64,000 bases of DNA. Origin: Rhodococcus qingshengii JCM 15477 (GTDB lineage Bacteria > Actinomycetota > Actinomycetes > Mycobacteriales > Mycobacteriaceae). This document shows, piece by piece, positions 38,010 to 47,134 of the stretch. The position numbers were made by a program, and so were the translations under genes. The stretch covers positions 1,718,501-1,782,500 of the forward strand of contig NZ_CP096563.1 in assembly GCF_023221595.1 (NCBI RefSeq). Direction: 5' to 3'. The notes beneath the pieces are model-generated. The model ran no database searches and had not been told where the DNA came from. It saw only the letters and a list, made by a program, of their open reading frames with translations. How positions within the stretch are numbered: position 1 is the stretch's first letter; each line of letters begins with the position of its first letter.

Positions 38010-38049
38010 GTGAGGGGTTGAGGAGTCTGTGGACTCCTCAACCGCTCAC
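38010..38049 (+). terminator. Hairpin between hemD and hemB
   Basis: GGTTGAGGAGTC (38016-38027) pairs with GACTCCTCAACC (38032-38043) around TGTG, extended by GTGAG/CTCAC past one mismatch. There is no T-run and hemB follows 28 nt later, so it may be a partial terminator, attenuator or processing site that sets hemB levels. Confidence 0.5.
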
Positions 38050-38077
38050 AGGTTCCGACGAAGGAGGGCTACTTCTC

Positions 38078-39052
38078 GTGTTTCCCACTCATCGCCCTCG
38101 CCGGCTCCGGCGCACTCCTGCGCTCCGGCGACTCGTGGCAGAGACCTCGCTCGAACCCCGGCACCTCGTTTTGCCGATGTTCGTCGCCGACGGCATCGAC
38201 GCACCGCGTGAGATCAGTTCCATGCCAGGCGTTTTCCAGCACACCCTCGATTCGCTGCGGTCCGCAGCAGTGGAAGCGGTGGAAGCCGGCGTCGGTGGCC
38301 TGATGCTCTTCGGTGTTCCGAAGGCGGAGGACAAGGATCCCCAGGGGTCCGGTGCCTCCGATCCCGACGGAATCCTCAATGTCGGATTGCGCGCTCTGGC
38401 AGACGAACTCGGCGATTCGACGGTCATCATGGCAGATACCTGCCTCGACGAGTTCACCGATCACGGCCACTGCGGCGTGTTGACTGCCGGCGGCGCTGTC
38501 GACAACGACGCGACCTTGATCCGATACGTCGAAATGGCTCTCGCGCAAGCTGAATCGGGTGCGCACCTGCTCGGACCCAGCGGCATGATGGACGGTCAGG
38601 TGGCTGCGATCCGTGGTGCACTCGATGCTTCGGGGTATGTCGATGTCGGCCAGCTCGCCTATGCCGCGAAATATGCGTCAGCGTTCTACGGGCCGTTCCG
38701 TGAAGCCGTCGGATCCTCACTGCAAGGCGACCGTCGTACGTATCAGCAGGACGGCGCCAATCGCCGCGAGTCGATGCGCGAGGTAGACCTCGACGTCGCC
38801 GAGGGCGCCGACATGGTGATGGTCAAGCCTGCAATGTCATACCTGGACATTCTGCGTGAGACCGCCGACCGGTCCCCGGTTCCGGTCGCTGCGTACCAGA
38901 TCTCGGGGGAGTACTCGATGATCACCGCGGCCGCGCAGAACGGGTGGATCGATCGGGACGCGGCGATTCTCGAATCGCTCATCGGCATTCGCCGCGCCGG
39001 TGCCGACGTGGTCCTCACGTACTGGGCGTCGGAAGTTGCCGGATGGCTGTGA
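38078..39052 (+). CDS. hemB: Delta-aminolevulinic acid dehydratase (porphobilinogen synthase)
   Basis: 324 residues. Condenses two 5-aminolevulinate molecules to porphobilinogen. Conserved [20 protein letters not shown], the metal region [40 protein letters not shown] and the Schiff-base lysine in [11 protein letters not shown]. The metal segment keeps two of the three zinc cysteines, with Asp at the middle one, a hybrid between Zn and Mg types. GTG 38078 follows AAGGAGGG. Likely read through from hemD past a hairpin. Confidence 0.95.
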   Translation: MFPTHRPRRLRRTPALRRLVAETSLEPRHLVLPMFVADGIDAPREISSMPGVFQHTLDSLRSAAVEAVEAGVGGLMLFGVPKAEDKDPQGSGASDPDGILNVGLRALADELGDSTVIMADTCLDEFTDHGHCGVLTAGGAVDNDATLIRYVEMALAQAESGAHLLGPSGMMDGQVAAIRGALDASGYVDVGQLAYAAKYASAFYGPFREAVGSSLQGDRRTYQQDGANRRESMREVDLDVAEGADMVMVKPAMSYLDILRETADRSPVPVAAYQISGEYSMITAAAQNGWIDRDAAILESLIGIRRAGADVVLTYWASEVAGWL

Positions 39053-39101
39053 CGGAGTCACGCATGGTGGCTGCGCCGGTATCGACCGATACGCTGGTGT
39101 C

Positions 39102-39764
39102 ATGACCGAGCAGTGGCCGCCGTCGCGCCAGGAACCGCCCCGCCGGGAACCTCCCTACGAGAACCAGCCGTTCGAGAATCAGCCGTACCGCGAACTCGGA
39201 CCGATGCCGACGGGTCAGATCCCGGGATACGGCCCCGGTTACAACGGATACCCGGGACCTGCGCCGAAACCCGAGCCGCCGACGGACGTCGTGACTGCGA
39301 TTCAGTTGTGGTGGGCTGTGACGGCGCTGGGGTTGGTCCAGGGCGGCGCGATGATCTGGATGCTGCTCGGGCAGAAGTCGATGTTCGTCGACGAGATGCT
39401 CAGAAATCAGGCAGCTGTCGACGCCGGTCTGACGCGTTCCGACGTGGAGGGCATGTTCCCACTGGTCATCGTGTTCTCTGCGGTTTTGGTCGTGATCGTC
39501 ACCGCGGTGTTCCTTCTGTTCGTGCGCGCGATGAGTCGCGGCAAGAACTGGGCTCGAATGTTGCTGACGTTCTGTGGCGTCTTCATGCTGGTCTCCGCGA
39601 TCCCGGTGATCTTCGGGCTCGGCGGCGACGGCGGCGCGGCCACTCTGCTGTTCGGCGGAGCGGAAATCCTGCAGGCAGTTGCTGCTGTCGGGGCGATCGT
39701 GATGATGCACCGAAAAGAGTCCAATCCGTACTTTCTTCGTTTCCCCCCGGCGGGGAACCGGTAG
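39102..39764 (+). CDS. Pro-rich N-terminal, multi-pass membrane protein (Rv0513/0514 region)
   Basis: 220 residues. A hydrophilic N-terminus of about 60 residues, rich in Pro/Tyr/Gly (EPPYENQPFENQPYRELGPM), precedes four transmembrane segments (AVTALGLVQGGAMIWMLL; LVIVFSAVLVVIVTAVFLLF; MLLTFCGVFMLVSAIPVIFG; LFGGAEILQAVAAVGAIVMM). The motif SRGKNWARMLLT between helices 2 and 3 is typical of small actinobacterial membrane proteins. Function unknown. It follows hemB as small membrane genes do in mycobacteria. ATG at 39102 has no Shine-Dalgarno. Confidence 0.8.
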   Translation: MTEQWPPSRQEPPRREPPYENQPFENQPYRELGPMPTGQIPGYGPGYNGYPGPAPKPEPPTDVVTAIQLWWAVTALGLVQGGAMIWMLLGQKSMFVDEMLRNQAAVDAGLTRSDVEGMFPLVIVFSAVLVVIVTAVFLLFVRAMSRGKNWARMLLTFCGVFMLVSAIPVIFGLGGDGGAATLLFGGAEILQAVAAVGAIVMMHRKESNPYFLRFPPAGNR

Positions 39765-39821
39765 GTAGCTCGGGGTACTGTGAAACGGGTCACTGAAGTA
39801 GTAGGGGAGAGGTCGGACGCG

Positions 39822-39977
39822 ATGAGTTCTCAGGAAGCCCTGCGTACGGAAAGCACCCACGACGCGCCACTGCGCCAACGTGGTTCACGCACCGAAGTGA
39901 TCTTGTTCGCGATCCTCGGAGCCTCTGTTCTGGTGACACTCCTGATGCTCATGATTCCGGGCATCGTCAGCGGATAG
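39822..39977 (+). CDS. Small single-pass membrane protein
   Basis: 51 residues: a polar N-terminus (SSQEALRTESTHDAPLRQRG) followed by one transmembrane helix (EVILFAILGASVLVTLLMLM) ending in PGIVSG. The ATG at 39822 has GGGGAGAGG upstream and is preferred over an in-frame start at 39780. No homologue is recognised. Sits in a run of four small membrane genes after hemB. Confidence 0.65.
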   Translation: MSSQEALRTESTHDAPLRQRGSRTEVILFAILGASVLVTLLMLMIPGIVSG

Positions 39978-39992
39978 CGCACACTTGAACCC

Positions 39993-40430
39993 GTGAGTAT
40001 CTCTACGAAGGTCAGGCGCCCGACGGCTGTCGAGGCAGCATTCTGGCTGTGGATCGCCAGCGCGTTCCTGCTCATACTCTTCGGCCTGATCAATGTCACC
40101 AGCGCTTCGTATTCGTTGCGTGAGCAGTTCACCGATCAAGGCGTTTCTGCCGGAAACATCGACATCTACGTCACCTTCGTGCGGGTGTCAGGGCTGGTTC
40201 TGCTGTTGACCGGCCTCGCGATCGGCGGCCTCGCCGGTCCCACTCGCGCCGGACGGGCGCTGTGCCGACGGATCCTGGTCATCGTGTCCGGAGTGTTCGC
40301 GGTGCTGCAGATCGCGCTGGTCGTGGCCGGGATCAGTACCGTGCTCGCGCTGGTTGTTCCCGTCATGCTGATCTGTGCCTGCGTCGCGATCTACCGCGAC
40401 ACCACCCGAAGTTGGTTTGCCCGTGGCTGA
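39993..40430 (+). CDS. Four-helix membrane protein
   Basis: 145 residues with four hydrophobic segments (AAFWLWIASAFLLILFGLIN; VRVSGLVLLLTGLAIGGLAG; LVIVSGVFAVLQIALVVAGI; VLALVVPVMLICACVAIY). The start is GTG at 39993. Its last 8 nt overlap the next gene. The topology resembles its neighbour at 39102, and the two may be diverged relatives. Function unknown. Confidence 0.75.
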   Translation: MSISTKVRRPTAVEAAFWLWIASAFLLILFGLINVTSASYSLREQFTDQGVSAGNIDIYVTFVRVSGLVLLLTGLAIGGLAGPTRAGRALCRRILVIVSGVFAVLQIALVVAGISTVLALVVPVMLICACVAIYRDTTRSWFARG

Positions 40431-40938
40431 TCGCGCGCCGGAAATCGGCCCGGACGTTCTGTACTACGAACCGGGTTCTCGGTGGTGGGCCATCGCGTTC
40501 GGTCCGATCTTCTGCCTGATCGCCTTGGTCATCGAACTGTTCACGGGCCCGGTGGTGCATTGGTTCGGTCTGGCGATGTTCGCCGTGATCCTCACCGGAT
40601 TGGTCTACGTGCAGGTGATCGCAGCACGGCGGCACGCGAGCGTACTTCTGACCGCGACCACGTTGCGTCAGGGAACCGAAGAGGTGCCGATCACCGAGAT
40701 CGCCGAGGTGTTCCCGGAGTCCGACGACGCTGCCTACGAGGACGAAATGGAACCGTGGGAAACGGCACGCGCGCTCGGTGAGCTGTCCGGAGTGCCCAGG
40801 CGTCGGCACGGTATCGGCTTACGTTTGACCACCGGGGGATTGGTGCGGGCGTGGGCAAAGGACGATCAGGCACTGCGCGAGGCGTTGAGTCAGGTCGTTG
40901 TGGTTGGTGTCGAACCGGACGGGTCTGCCGATGACTGA
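40423..40938 (+). CDS. Membrane protein with PH-like domain (DUF3093-like)
   Basis: 171 residues. Two transmembrane helices (WWAIAFGPIFCLIALVIELF and WFGLAMFAVILTGLVYVQV) are followed by a soluble part with LTATTLRQGTEEVPITEIAEV and RLTTGGLVRAWAKDDQALRE. The strand pattern suits a bacterial PH-type domain as in DUF3093 proteins; this assignment is tentative. Starts at GTG 40423 inside the end of the preceding gene and overlaps the next by 8 nt, so the three are one operon. Confidence 0.72.
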   Translation: MADRAPEIGPDVLYYEPGSRWWAIAFGPIFCLIALVIELFTGPVVHWFGLAMFAVILTGLVYVQVIAARRHASVLLTATTLRQGTEEVPITEIAEVFPESDDAAYEDEMEPWETARALGELSGVPRRRHGIGLRLTTGGLVRAWAKDDQALREALSQVVVVGVEPDGSADD

Positions 40939-41203
40939 GCCACAGCCATCCCCGCGTGTCGACGTGAAGACGTGGATCGGTGTACTCGGTATCGTCGCCG
41001 CAACGATTCTGGCGGTCGTGTGCTGGCGAGCGGGTACGACGACGTCCGACTTCGGACCGATACTGGAGGGCGCTCCACCGTTCGAGAGCACGCACTACGA
41101 CGGTCTCTGGATCTCGGGCGCCGGGTTGTCGATTCTGGTTGCGGGGCTGATGGCCATCGATGTCGTGCGCCGCGTCCGGGTGGGCTTCGTCGCATCGCAG
41201 TAG
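40931..41203 (+). CDS. Small two-helix membrane protein
   Basis: 90 residues with two transmembrane segments (WIGVLGIVAATILAVVCW and GLWISGAGLSILVAGLMAID) and an extracytoplasmic loop of about 30 residues. The ATG at 40931 overlaps the preceding stop by 8 nt. Unknown function; last of the small membrane gene string. Confidence 0.72.
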   Translation: MTEPQPSPRVDVKTWIGVLGIVAATILAVVCWRAGTTTSDFGPILEGAPPFESTHYDGLWISGAGLSILVAGLMAIDVVRRVRVGFVASQ

Positions 41204-41208
41204 CCCTC

Positions 41209-41228
41209 ATACGGGTAGGGGGTATAGT
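41209..41228 (+). promoter_or_regulatory. CsoR-gene promoter and candidate operator
   Basis: ATACGGGTAGGGGGTAT (41209-41225) has ATAC/GTAT ends around a G-rich centre, the style of CsoR-family operators, and overlaps a TATAGT -10 element (41223-41228). The ATG at 41235 is 7 nt after the -10, so the message would be leaderless. Confidence 0.5.
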
Positions 41229-41234
41229 TGCGGT

Positions 41235-41516
41235 ATGAGTAGTTACAGCCCCGAGCAGGACGATCTGCTCAAGCGCCTTCGTCGTATCGAAGGTCAGGTA
41301 GCCGGAATTTCACGCATGGTCGCAGACGACCGGTACTGCATCGACGTGCTCACCCAGGTATCCGCCGCGACGAGCGCGTTGCAGTCCGTGTCCCTGAAGC
41401 TTCTCGACGCCCACCTTGCGGGTTGCGTCGTCGAAGCTGCCAAGCAGGGTGGTCCGGAAGCGGACGTCAAGATCAAGGAAGCTCAGGCGGCCATCGCTCG
41501 CCTCGTTCGTTCGTAA
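41235..41516 (+). CDS. CsoR/RcnR-family metal-sensing repressor
   Basis: 93-residue all-helical DUF156 protein. It keeps the full Cu(I) ligand set of CsoR: Cys35 (DRYCIDVL), His60 and Cys64 (DAHLAGCV). It should release DNA on binding Cu(I), although persulfide sensors of the same family share two of these cysteines. No copper exporter or metallochaperone is adjacent; the closest candidates are the small membrane genes upstream. Probably autoregulated through the G-rich dyad at its promoter. Confidence 0.9.
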   Translation: MSSYSPEQDDLLKRLRRIEGQVAGISRMVADDRYCIDVLTQVSAATSALQSVSLKLLDAHLAGCVVEAAKQGGPEADVKIKEAQAAIARLVRS

Positions 41517-41528
41517 GGTGTCGGTCCG

Positions 41529-42140
41529 TCACTCCGTGATGGACCGCGCGAGCGCCCGGGCGGAGAAGCTCACGAAGTACTCGGGTGTGACTTCTTTGGC
41601 GATGTTGATGACGATGGTGTCCGACAGGCCTTTGAGTCCGGAGAGCACGAGATGGATCAACGCGGGGTCGTCGATCAACCGGCTCCCTTCGGCTGCAGCA
41701 GATTCGGTGAGCGCTCGAATCAATGCCGAGTTGTAGACCGCTACGGATGCGTGAAGTTCCCGCATGCTTTCTCGGTCGGACCCGGCCATGCCTTCGATGT
41801 CGCGCCAAGTCGTGGTGAGTCGACCCACCCGTGCCCAGTGCCGAGCAAACTCGGAAATCATGGACTCGAGTAAGGCGCTCAGTCCCTGCTCGCGGGGGAG
41901 CGAGTTCACGAAGTCCGCCATTTCCAGCTGACTTTCGCTGAGGAGGGCGGCGAAGATGTCCTGCTTGTCGACGAAGTACTGGTAGATCAGGCCAGTGCTG
42001 GTGCCGGCTCGTTTGGCGACAGCGCGGATCGTGAGCGCGGAGTAGCCTCCTTCGTCCAGAAGCGAGATCGCCGCGTCGAGAGTTCGGCGTCGACGCACTT
42101 CGGCGTCGCCGTAGATCGACTTGCTGCTGGTACTGCTCAT
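41529..42140 (-). CDS. TetR-family regulator of the PAPS/sulfation operon
   Basis: 203 residues. The HTH lies at about 18-62 (TLDAAISLLDEGGYSALTIR, then AVAKRAGTSTGLIYQYFVDK). The ligand domain is helical and contains no obvious metal or redox motif. It diverges from cysQ-cysD-cysNC across 254 nt that carry three palindromes on a GAAC-N3-GTTC core, its probable operators. This makes it the best candidate regulator of the sulfation cluster. Ligand unknown. Confidence 0.88.
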   Translation of the reverse strand: MSSTSSKSIYGDAEVRRRRTLDAAISLLDEGGYSALTIRAVAKRAGTSTGLIYQYFVDKQDIFAALLSESQLEMADFVNSLPREQGLSALLESMISEFARHWARVGRLTTTWRDIEGMAGSDRESMRELHASVAVYNSALIRALTESAAAEGSRLIDDPALIHLVLSGLKGLSDTIVINIAKEVTPEYFVSFSARALARSITE

Positions 42141-42183
42141 TTGATCACCGTAGTCGCGGTGGTCGGCATCCTCAATTCACATC

Positions 42184-42276
42184 GAACACTGTTCGTTGTC
42201 GAGCGCCGTCCAGAATTCGATGTGACTCAGATCATAGAATGAACATTGTTCGAAATAGAATGAACATCGTTCATTC
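42184..42276. promoter_or_regulatory. Three related palindromes between TetR gene and cysQ
   Basis: GAACACTGTTC (42184-42194), GAACATTGTTC (42241-42251) and GAATGAACATCGTTCATTC (42258-42276, 8-bp arms). All share GAAC-N3-GTTC. The last two are 17 nt apart centre to centre odd ends, close enough for cooperative binding by TetR dimers. Position in a divergent promoter region supports control of both genes. Confidence 0.65.
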
Positions 42277-42394
42277 TGGTGTTACGGTATGGCGCAGACC
42301 ACATCGAGGCCAGTGCAAAGTGCTGGACACTCTGCGGTCGGCCTGACCTTTCTTCCCGTATCGATCGGGAGATCTACACAGTTGTGGAGTACCT

Positions 42395-43141
42395 ATGACA
42401 CGCACTAACGATGAACGCGCGGCGATCGACATCGCCGCTGCGGCTGGAGAACTTCTGCTCGACCATCGGAAATCCCTCGGCGAAAACGACGGTGATGTCG
42501 CGACTTTCAAGAACGCGGCCGATCGGCTCAGTCACGAATTCATCGTCGCCGAACTTGCCCGACGCTTTCCTGCGGATGCAGTGCTGTCGGAGGAAGGGGC
42601 TGACGACCTCGCGAGGCTGGCTGCGGATCGGGTGTGGATCGTCGACCCTCTCGACGGCACCCGTGAGTACGGCGAGGCCGGACGACCGGACTGGGCCGTT
42701 CATGTTGCACTGACCGAAAACGGTGTCCTCACAACCGGTGCGGTCGCAATGCCTGCCCTTGGCGTCACCTATTCGAGCAGCGATGATCGAACCGAACGGG
42801 ATGCCGCGACGCCGGTTCGAGTCGTCGTATCGCGGACGCGTCGTCCGGAACCGGTCATGCGCATGGCCGACTCGATGGGCGCGGAGTTGATCGAAATGGG
42901 ATCCGCCGGAGCCAAAGCAATGGCGGTCGTCTCGGGTGAGGCAGACATCTATGCACATGCGGGCGGACAGTACGAGTGGGATTCGGCGGCGCCCGTTGCT
43001 GTCGCACGTGCTGCGGGACTGCATGTTTCGCGTATCGATGGCAGCGAACTGCGCTACAACCAGGAAAACCCGTGGTTGCCGGATCTGCTGATCTGCCGAC
43101 CCGAACTCGCCCCGAAAGCACTGGAGGAACTGGGCCGATGA
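42395..43141 (+). CDS. cysQ: 3'(2'),5'-bisphosphate nucleotidase CysQ
   Basis: 248-residue member of the inositol monophosphatase superfamily. Metal motifs are SEEGADD and [10 protein letters not shown], with [16 protein letters not shown] at the C-terminus. It dephosphorylates 3'-phosphoadenosine 5'-phosphate (PAP), the product left after sulfotransferase action, to AMP. TGGAG precedes the ATG at 42395. It is first in an operon with cysD (ATGA overlap) and cysNC; being made with PAPS synthesis and a sulfotransferase, its natural job here is PAP removal. Confidence 0.9.
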   Translation: MTRTNDERAAIDIAAAAGELLLDHRKSLGENDGDVATFKNAADRLSHEFIVAELARRFPADAVLSEEGADDLARLAADRVWIVDPLDGTREYGEAGRPDWAVHVALTENGVLTTGAVAMPALGVTYSSSDDRTERDAATPVRVVVSRTRRPEPVMRMADSMGAELIEMGSAGAKAMAVVSGEADIYAHAGGQYEWDSAAPVAVARAAGLHVSRIDGSELRYNQENPWLPDLLICRPELAPKALEELGR

Positions 43142-44043
43142 CCGCGACACTGACGCACCTCGAACGACTCGAAGCCGAGAGCATTCACATCATGCGTGAA
43201 GCTGTTGCCCAGAGCGAGAACCCGGTGATGTTGTACTCGGTGGGCAAGGACTCCGCCGTGATGCTGCATCTGGCGCGCAAGGCCTTCTATCCGTCGAAGC
43301 TGCCGTTTCCGCTTCTGCACGTCGATACCACGTGGAAGTTCCGTGAAATGTACAAACTTCGTGACAGTACCGCTGCTGCAGGCGATCTCGATCTGATCGT
43401 CCACACCAACCCGGACTGCGTGAAGCAGGGGATCAACCCGTTCACTCACGGCAGCGCTGTCCATACCGATATGTGGAAGACCGAAGGCCTCAAACAAGCC
43501 CTCGATCACTACAAGTTCGACGCTGCATTCGGCGGCGCCCGACGTGACGAAGAAAAATCCCGCGCCAAGGAACGCATCTTCTCGATCCGATCAGCTGCGC
43601 ACCGTTGGGATCCCAAGCAGCAGCGACCGGAACTGTGGCGGATGTACAACGTCCGCAAAGCGCCGGGCGAGAGCCTGCGCGTCTTCCCTCTCTCGAACTG
43701 GACCGAGCTGGATGTGTGGGAATACATACGCCAGGAAGAGATTCCGATCGTTCCGCTGTATTTTGCCGACAAGCGGCCCGTCGTCGAGCGGGACGGTGCG
43801 CTGATCATGGTCGACGACGACCGGATGCCGTTGCTGCCGGGAGAGACTCCGGAACTCAAGAGCGTTCGTTTCCGCACCCTCGGCTGCTACCCGCTGACCG
43901 GAGCCGTCGAATCGACCGCAACGAGCCTGACCGAGATCATCTCGGAAATGTTGCTCACCACCACTTCCGAACGCCAGGGACGGGTCATCGACCACGACTC
44001 CAGCGCGTCGATGGAGAAGAAGAAGCAAGAGGGGTACTTCTGA
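43138..44043 (+). CDS. cysD: Sulfate adenylyltransferase subunit 2
   Basis: 301 residues. Adenylylates sulfate to APS together with CysN. The PP-loop is YSVGKDS (Ser34-Ser39); [29 protein letters not shown] and [15 protein letters not shown] are conserved. The C-terminal tail [10 protein letters not shown] is the standard CysD ending. Overlaps cysQ by ATGA and cysNC by TGATG. Confidence 0.96.
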   Translation: MTATLTHLERLEAESIHIMREAVAQSENPVMLYSVGKDSAVMLHLARKAFYPSKLPFPLLHVDTTWKFREMYKLRDSTAAAGDLDLIVHTNPDCVKQGINPFTHGSAVHTDMWKTEGLKQALDHYKFDAAFGGARRDEEKSRAKERIFSIRSAAHRWDPKQQRPELWRMYNVRKAPGESLRVFPLSNWTELDVWEYIRQEEIPIVPLYFADKRPVVERDGALIMVDDDRMPLLPGETPELKSVRFRTLGCYPLTGAVESTATSLTEIISEMLLTTTSERQGRVIDHDSSASMEKKKQEGYF

Positions 44044-45944
44044 TGACTGTTTCCTCGGATCTGATCGCTGACGACATCGAGGCGTACCTCGAACGTCATG
44101 CGAACAAGAGCATGCTGCGATTCATCACCTGCGGCAGCGTCGACGACGGCAAGAGCACCTTGATCGGCCGTCTGCTCTACGAATCGAAACTCGTCTTCGA
44201 CGACCAGTTGACGGCGCTCGAAGCCGATTCGCGCAAGAGCGGAACCCAGGGGGAGGGGCTCGATTTCGCGCTCCTGGTCGACGGCCTCGCCGCCGAACGT
44301 GAGCAGGGCATCACGATCGACGTCGCCTACCGCTACTTCACGACCGAGCGACGCAAGTTCGTCGTCGCCGATACTCCGGGGCACGAGCAGTACACCCGAA
44401 ACATGGTGACGGGCGCGTCGACCGCCGATCTTGCTGTGATCCTTGTCGATTCCCGCAAGGGGATACTGACTCAGACCCGCCGGCACTCGTATCTGGTGTC
44501 GTTGCTGGGGATCAAGCACGTGGTGCTTGCCGTGAACAAACTCGACCTCGTCGACTACTCGCAAGAGGTCTTCGATGCCATTACCGCGGATTACGCAGAG
44601 TTCGCTCACGAGATCGGTCTGGACGGGTTCGTCGCCATCCCGATGTCGGCATACATGGGTGACAATCTCACCGAGCGCAGTGCGAATACCCCGTGGTACT
44701 CCGGACCAAGCCTGATCGAGCATCTCGAAAGCGTGGACATCGACGATGCTGCCGCCGCGGCTCCGTTCCGGATGCCGGTGCAGTGGGTCAACCGGCCGGA
44801 CCTCGACTTCCGCGGATTCTCCGGCCAGATCGTTTCAGGCACCGTATCTCCCGGAGATCCCATCCGCGTGCTCCCCAGTGGAAAGACGTCCACAGTCGAG
44901 CGCATCGTGACCATGGGTGGCGACCTCGACGTTGCCGGTGCGGGCCGCTCGGTCACCATCACGCTCGCCGACGAGATCGACATCAGTCGCGGTGATGTGC
45001 TGTCCATCGGCGACAATCCGCCGGCCGTAGCCGATCAGTTCGAGGCCTGCATCGTCTGGATGGGTGAGGCTCCCATGCTGCCCGAACGGCCGTTCCTGTG
45101 CCAGATCGGTACCGTCACAGTCAATGCGCGCATCACCAAACCGAAACACAAGATCAACGTCAACACTCTCGAGAAGACCGCAACGACTACTCTCGCGCTC
45201 AACGAAATCGGTGTGTGCAACCTCAGTTTCGATCGACCGGTCCCGTTCGACCCGTACGTCGGCAACCGTGACACCGGTAGCTTCATCCTCATCGACCGCC
45301 TTACCAACGGCACTGTCGGTGCGGGCATGATCACGCACTCGCTGCGTCGATCGGACAACATTCACTGGCAATCCGTCGACGTCGACGAGGCCGCGCACAC
45401 CAGGCTCAAGGGACACCAACCCGCAGTTCTGTGGTTCACCGGTCTCTCCGGTTCGGGAAAGTCGACCATCGCGAACGATGTCGAGCGTCAACTGCACGCA
45501 CTCGGCGCGCACACCTACCTCCTCGACGGAGACAACGTCCGTCACGGGCTGAATCGAGACCTCGGATTCACCGAAGCCGACCGCGTCGAGAACATCCGTC
45601 GCGTCACCGAGGTCACCCGACTGATGGCGGACGCCGGTCTGATCGTGCTCGCGTCCTTCATTTCACCGTTCGAGGCCGAGCGTCATGCCGCCCGTGAATT
45701 GATCGGCGACGAACAGTTCGTCGAAATCTTCGTCGACACCGCTCTTGCCGTCGCAGAGGAGCGAGATCCCAAGGGTCTGTACAAGAAGGCTCGACGGGGC
45801 GAGTTGGTGAACTTCACCGGAATCGATTCGCCGTACGAACCGCCGCAGAACCCTGACATTCACGTCGACACCAGTGTCACGACGACCGAGGACGCTGCGA
45901 TCGCGATCGTCGACCATCTCCGCGCCCGCGGAACCATTTCTTGA
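44043..45944 (+). CDS. cysNC: Bifunctional sulfate adenylyltransferase subunit 1/APS kinase
   Basis: 633-residue fusion. Residues 1-440 are the CysN GTPase, with GSVDDGKST (31-39), DTPGHEQY and NKLD; GTP hydrolysis drives APS formation with CysD. Residues 450-633 are APS kinase (CysC), with the Walker [10 protein letters not shown] starting at Gly467, and [10 protein letters not shown]. The product is PAPS, the sulfate donor for sulfotransferases. Ends 24 nt before the SnoaL-like pseudogene. No APS or PAPS reductase gene is nearby. Confidence 0.96.
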   Translation: MTVSSDLIADDIEAYLERHANKSMLRFITCGSVDDGKSTLIGRLLYESKLVFDDQLTALEADSRKSGTQGEGLDFALLVDGLAAEREQGITIDVAYRYFTTERRKFVVADTPGHEQYTRNMVTGASTADLAVILVDSRKGILTQTRRHSYLVSLLGIKHVVLAVNKLDLVDYSQEVFDAITADYAEFAHEIGLDGFVAIPMSAYMGDNLTERSANTPWYSGPSLIEHLESVDIDDAAAAAPFRMPVQWVNRPDLDFRGFSGQIVSGTVSPGDPIRVLPSGKTSTVERIVTMGGDLDVAGAGRSVTITLADEIDISRGDVLSIGDNPPAVADQFEACIVWMGEAPMLPERPFLCQIGTVTVNARITKPKHKINVNTLEKTATTTLALNEIGVCNLSFDRPVPFDPYVGNRDTGSFILIDRLTNGTVGAGMITHSLRRSDNIHWQSVDVDEAAHTRLKGHQPAVLWFTGLSGSGKSTIANDVERQLHALGAHTYLLDGDNVRHGLNRDLGFTEADRVENIRRVTEVTRLMADAGLIVLASFISPFEAERHAARELIGDEQFVEIFVDTALAVAEERDPKGLYKKARRGELVNFTGIDSPYEPPQNPDIHVDTSVTTTEDAAIAIVDHLRARGTIS

Positions 45945-45968
45945 TCCGCCTGAACACGAGGAGCATCC

Positions 45969-46327
45969 ATGCCTGACAGGGCTGAAATAGTTTCTGCCGT
46001 AGAAGATTACGTCAAGTGTCTCGGACGTCACGACGTCGACGGACTGGTTGCGCTGTTTGCGCTCGACGCAGTTCAACACGAACCGCTGGGGTCCAGACCT
46101 ACCGCGGAATCGACGAGATTCGCGAATTCGATACCGCGAACGCGCAGGTCGATTTCACAGTCAGCCTGCTCGGTCCGATTTCGGTGACGGGAAAGTACGC
46201 AGCCATGCAGCTTCGGGTGCAGCGCGCCGGTATCCCTGACTTCGCTGCCACCGATGTGTTCGAGTTCGACGAGAACGGCAAGATCATCTCCCTGAGTGTT
46301 GTTCTCGATCCGCAGGCGCTGTGCTGA
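45969..46327 (+). pseudogene. SnoaL/NTF2-like protein, frameshifted
   Basis: The first frame gives MPDRAEIVSAVEDYVKCLGR and then HDVDGLVALFALDAVQHEPLG, a typical NTF2-like N-terminus. The continuation (VQTYRGIDEIREFDTANA, then strands up to SVVLDPQALC) lies in another frame. The two join if one G is added to the GGGG run at 46088-46091, giving EPLGVQTYRGIDEI. It would then be a 119-residue nuclear-transport-factor-2-like protein, a fold used by ketosteroid isomerase and polyketide cyclases. Either a recent null mutation or a homopolymer sequencing error. Its end overlaps the SDR start by 7 nt, as in an intact operon. Confidence 0.75.
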
Positions 46328-47112
46328 CCCATCAGGGCCTGCTGGCAGGCAAGGTTGTCGTCGTCTCGGGAGTGGGCCCGGCGCTGGGTCGTTCGATTGC
46401 GCTGCAGAGTGCGGCGGCCGGAGCGAAGGTTGTTCTGGCTGCCCGCACACCCGAGCGCTTGGAATCGGTGGCAAGGGAGATTCGAGACCGCGGCGGAATC
46501 GCGTTGGCCGTACCGACAAACCTCACCGACGTCGATTCGATCGCTTCGTTGGCGGAGACAACTGTCGCTGAGTTCGGTGCGGTGCATTGCTTGGTGAACA
46601 ACGCATTTGTTCAACCCGCGCAGGTCCCGCTCCTGGACGCCGACGTGGTGTCCATCCAGTCGGGCATCGACATCAACTTGCTCGCGGCGTTGAACGTCAC
46701 CAGAGAATTTGCTCCGGCATTGATCGAGTCGCACGGGTCCGTCGTGATGGTCACGTCCATGGTGTTGCGCAACCAGCTTCCCGGGTTCGGGGCCTACCGC
46801 ATCATGAAATCCGGGCTCCTGGCAATGGCACGCAGTTTGTCGATCGATCTCGGTCCCAAGGGCGTTCGAGTCAATTCGGTTGCTCCCGGCTATATCTGGG
46901 CGGACTCGGTCAAGAACATGTTCGAGAAGAAGGCGGCGGCGGCAGGAGTCGACCCCAAGGTGATCTACGACGAGATCGCAGCGGGCGCCGATCTGCGCCG
47001 ATTGCCGGAGCCAGATGACATCGCAAACGCTGTCGTCTTCCTCCTGTCCGATTCAGCGAGGGCCATCACAGGGCAATGTCTCGACGTCAACTGCGGTCAC
47101 ACGCACCACTGA
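46321..47112 (+). CDS. Short-chain dehydrogenase/reductase
   Basis: 263 residues. The cofactor loop is SGVGPALGRS, the LVNNAF motif stands in place of NNAG, and the catalytic residues are Ser146, Tyr159 and Lys163 (AYRIMK). It oxidises or reduces a hydroxyl/keto group with NAD(P). The C-terminus QCLDVNCGHTHH is characteristic of the classical family. Starts with GTG overlapping the SnoaL-like gene, 22 nt before the sulfotransferase gene. It probably prepares or modifies the hydroxyl that is sulfated. Confidence 0.9.
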   Translation: MLTHQGLLAGKVVVVSGVGPALGRSIALQSAAAGAKVVLAARTPERLESVAREIRDRGGIALAVPTNLTDVDSIASLAETTVAEFGAVHCLVNNAFVQPAQVPLLDADVVSIQSGIDINLLAALNVTREFAPALIESHGSVVMVTSMVLRNQLPGFGAYRIMKSGLLAMARSLSIDLGPKGVRVNSVAPGYIWADSVKNMFEKKAAAAGVDPKVIYDEIAAGADLRRLPEPDDIANAVVFLLSDSARAITGQCLDVNCGHTHH

Positions 47113-47134
47113 TCAACTCATACAAGGACTAGCC

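Noticed and set aside
42240..42346. Possible leader peptide upstream of cysQ
   Set aside because: Short frames in this interval hold at most one cysteine and have no polycysteine end, unlike the leader at 2425.
42395..45944. CysQ-CysD-CysNC read as ordinary assimilatory sulfate reduction
   Set aside because: No reductase, transporter or ferredoxin genes accompany them, while a sulfotransferase follows. Assimilation cannot be excluded without the rest of the genome.
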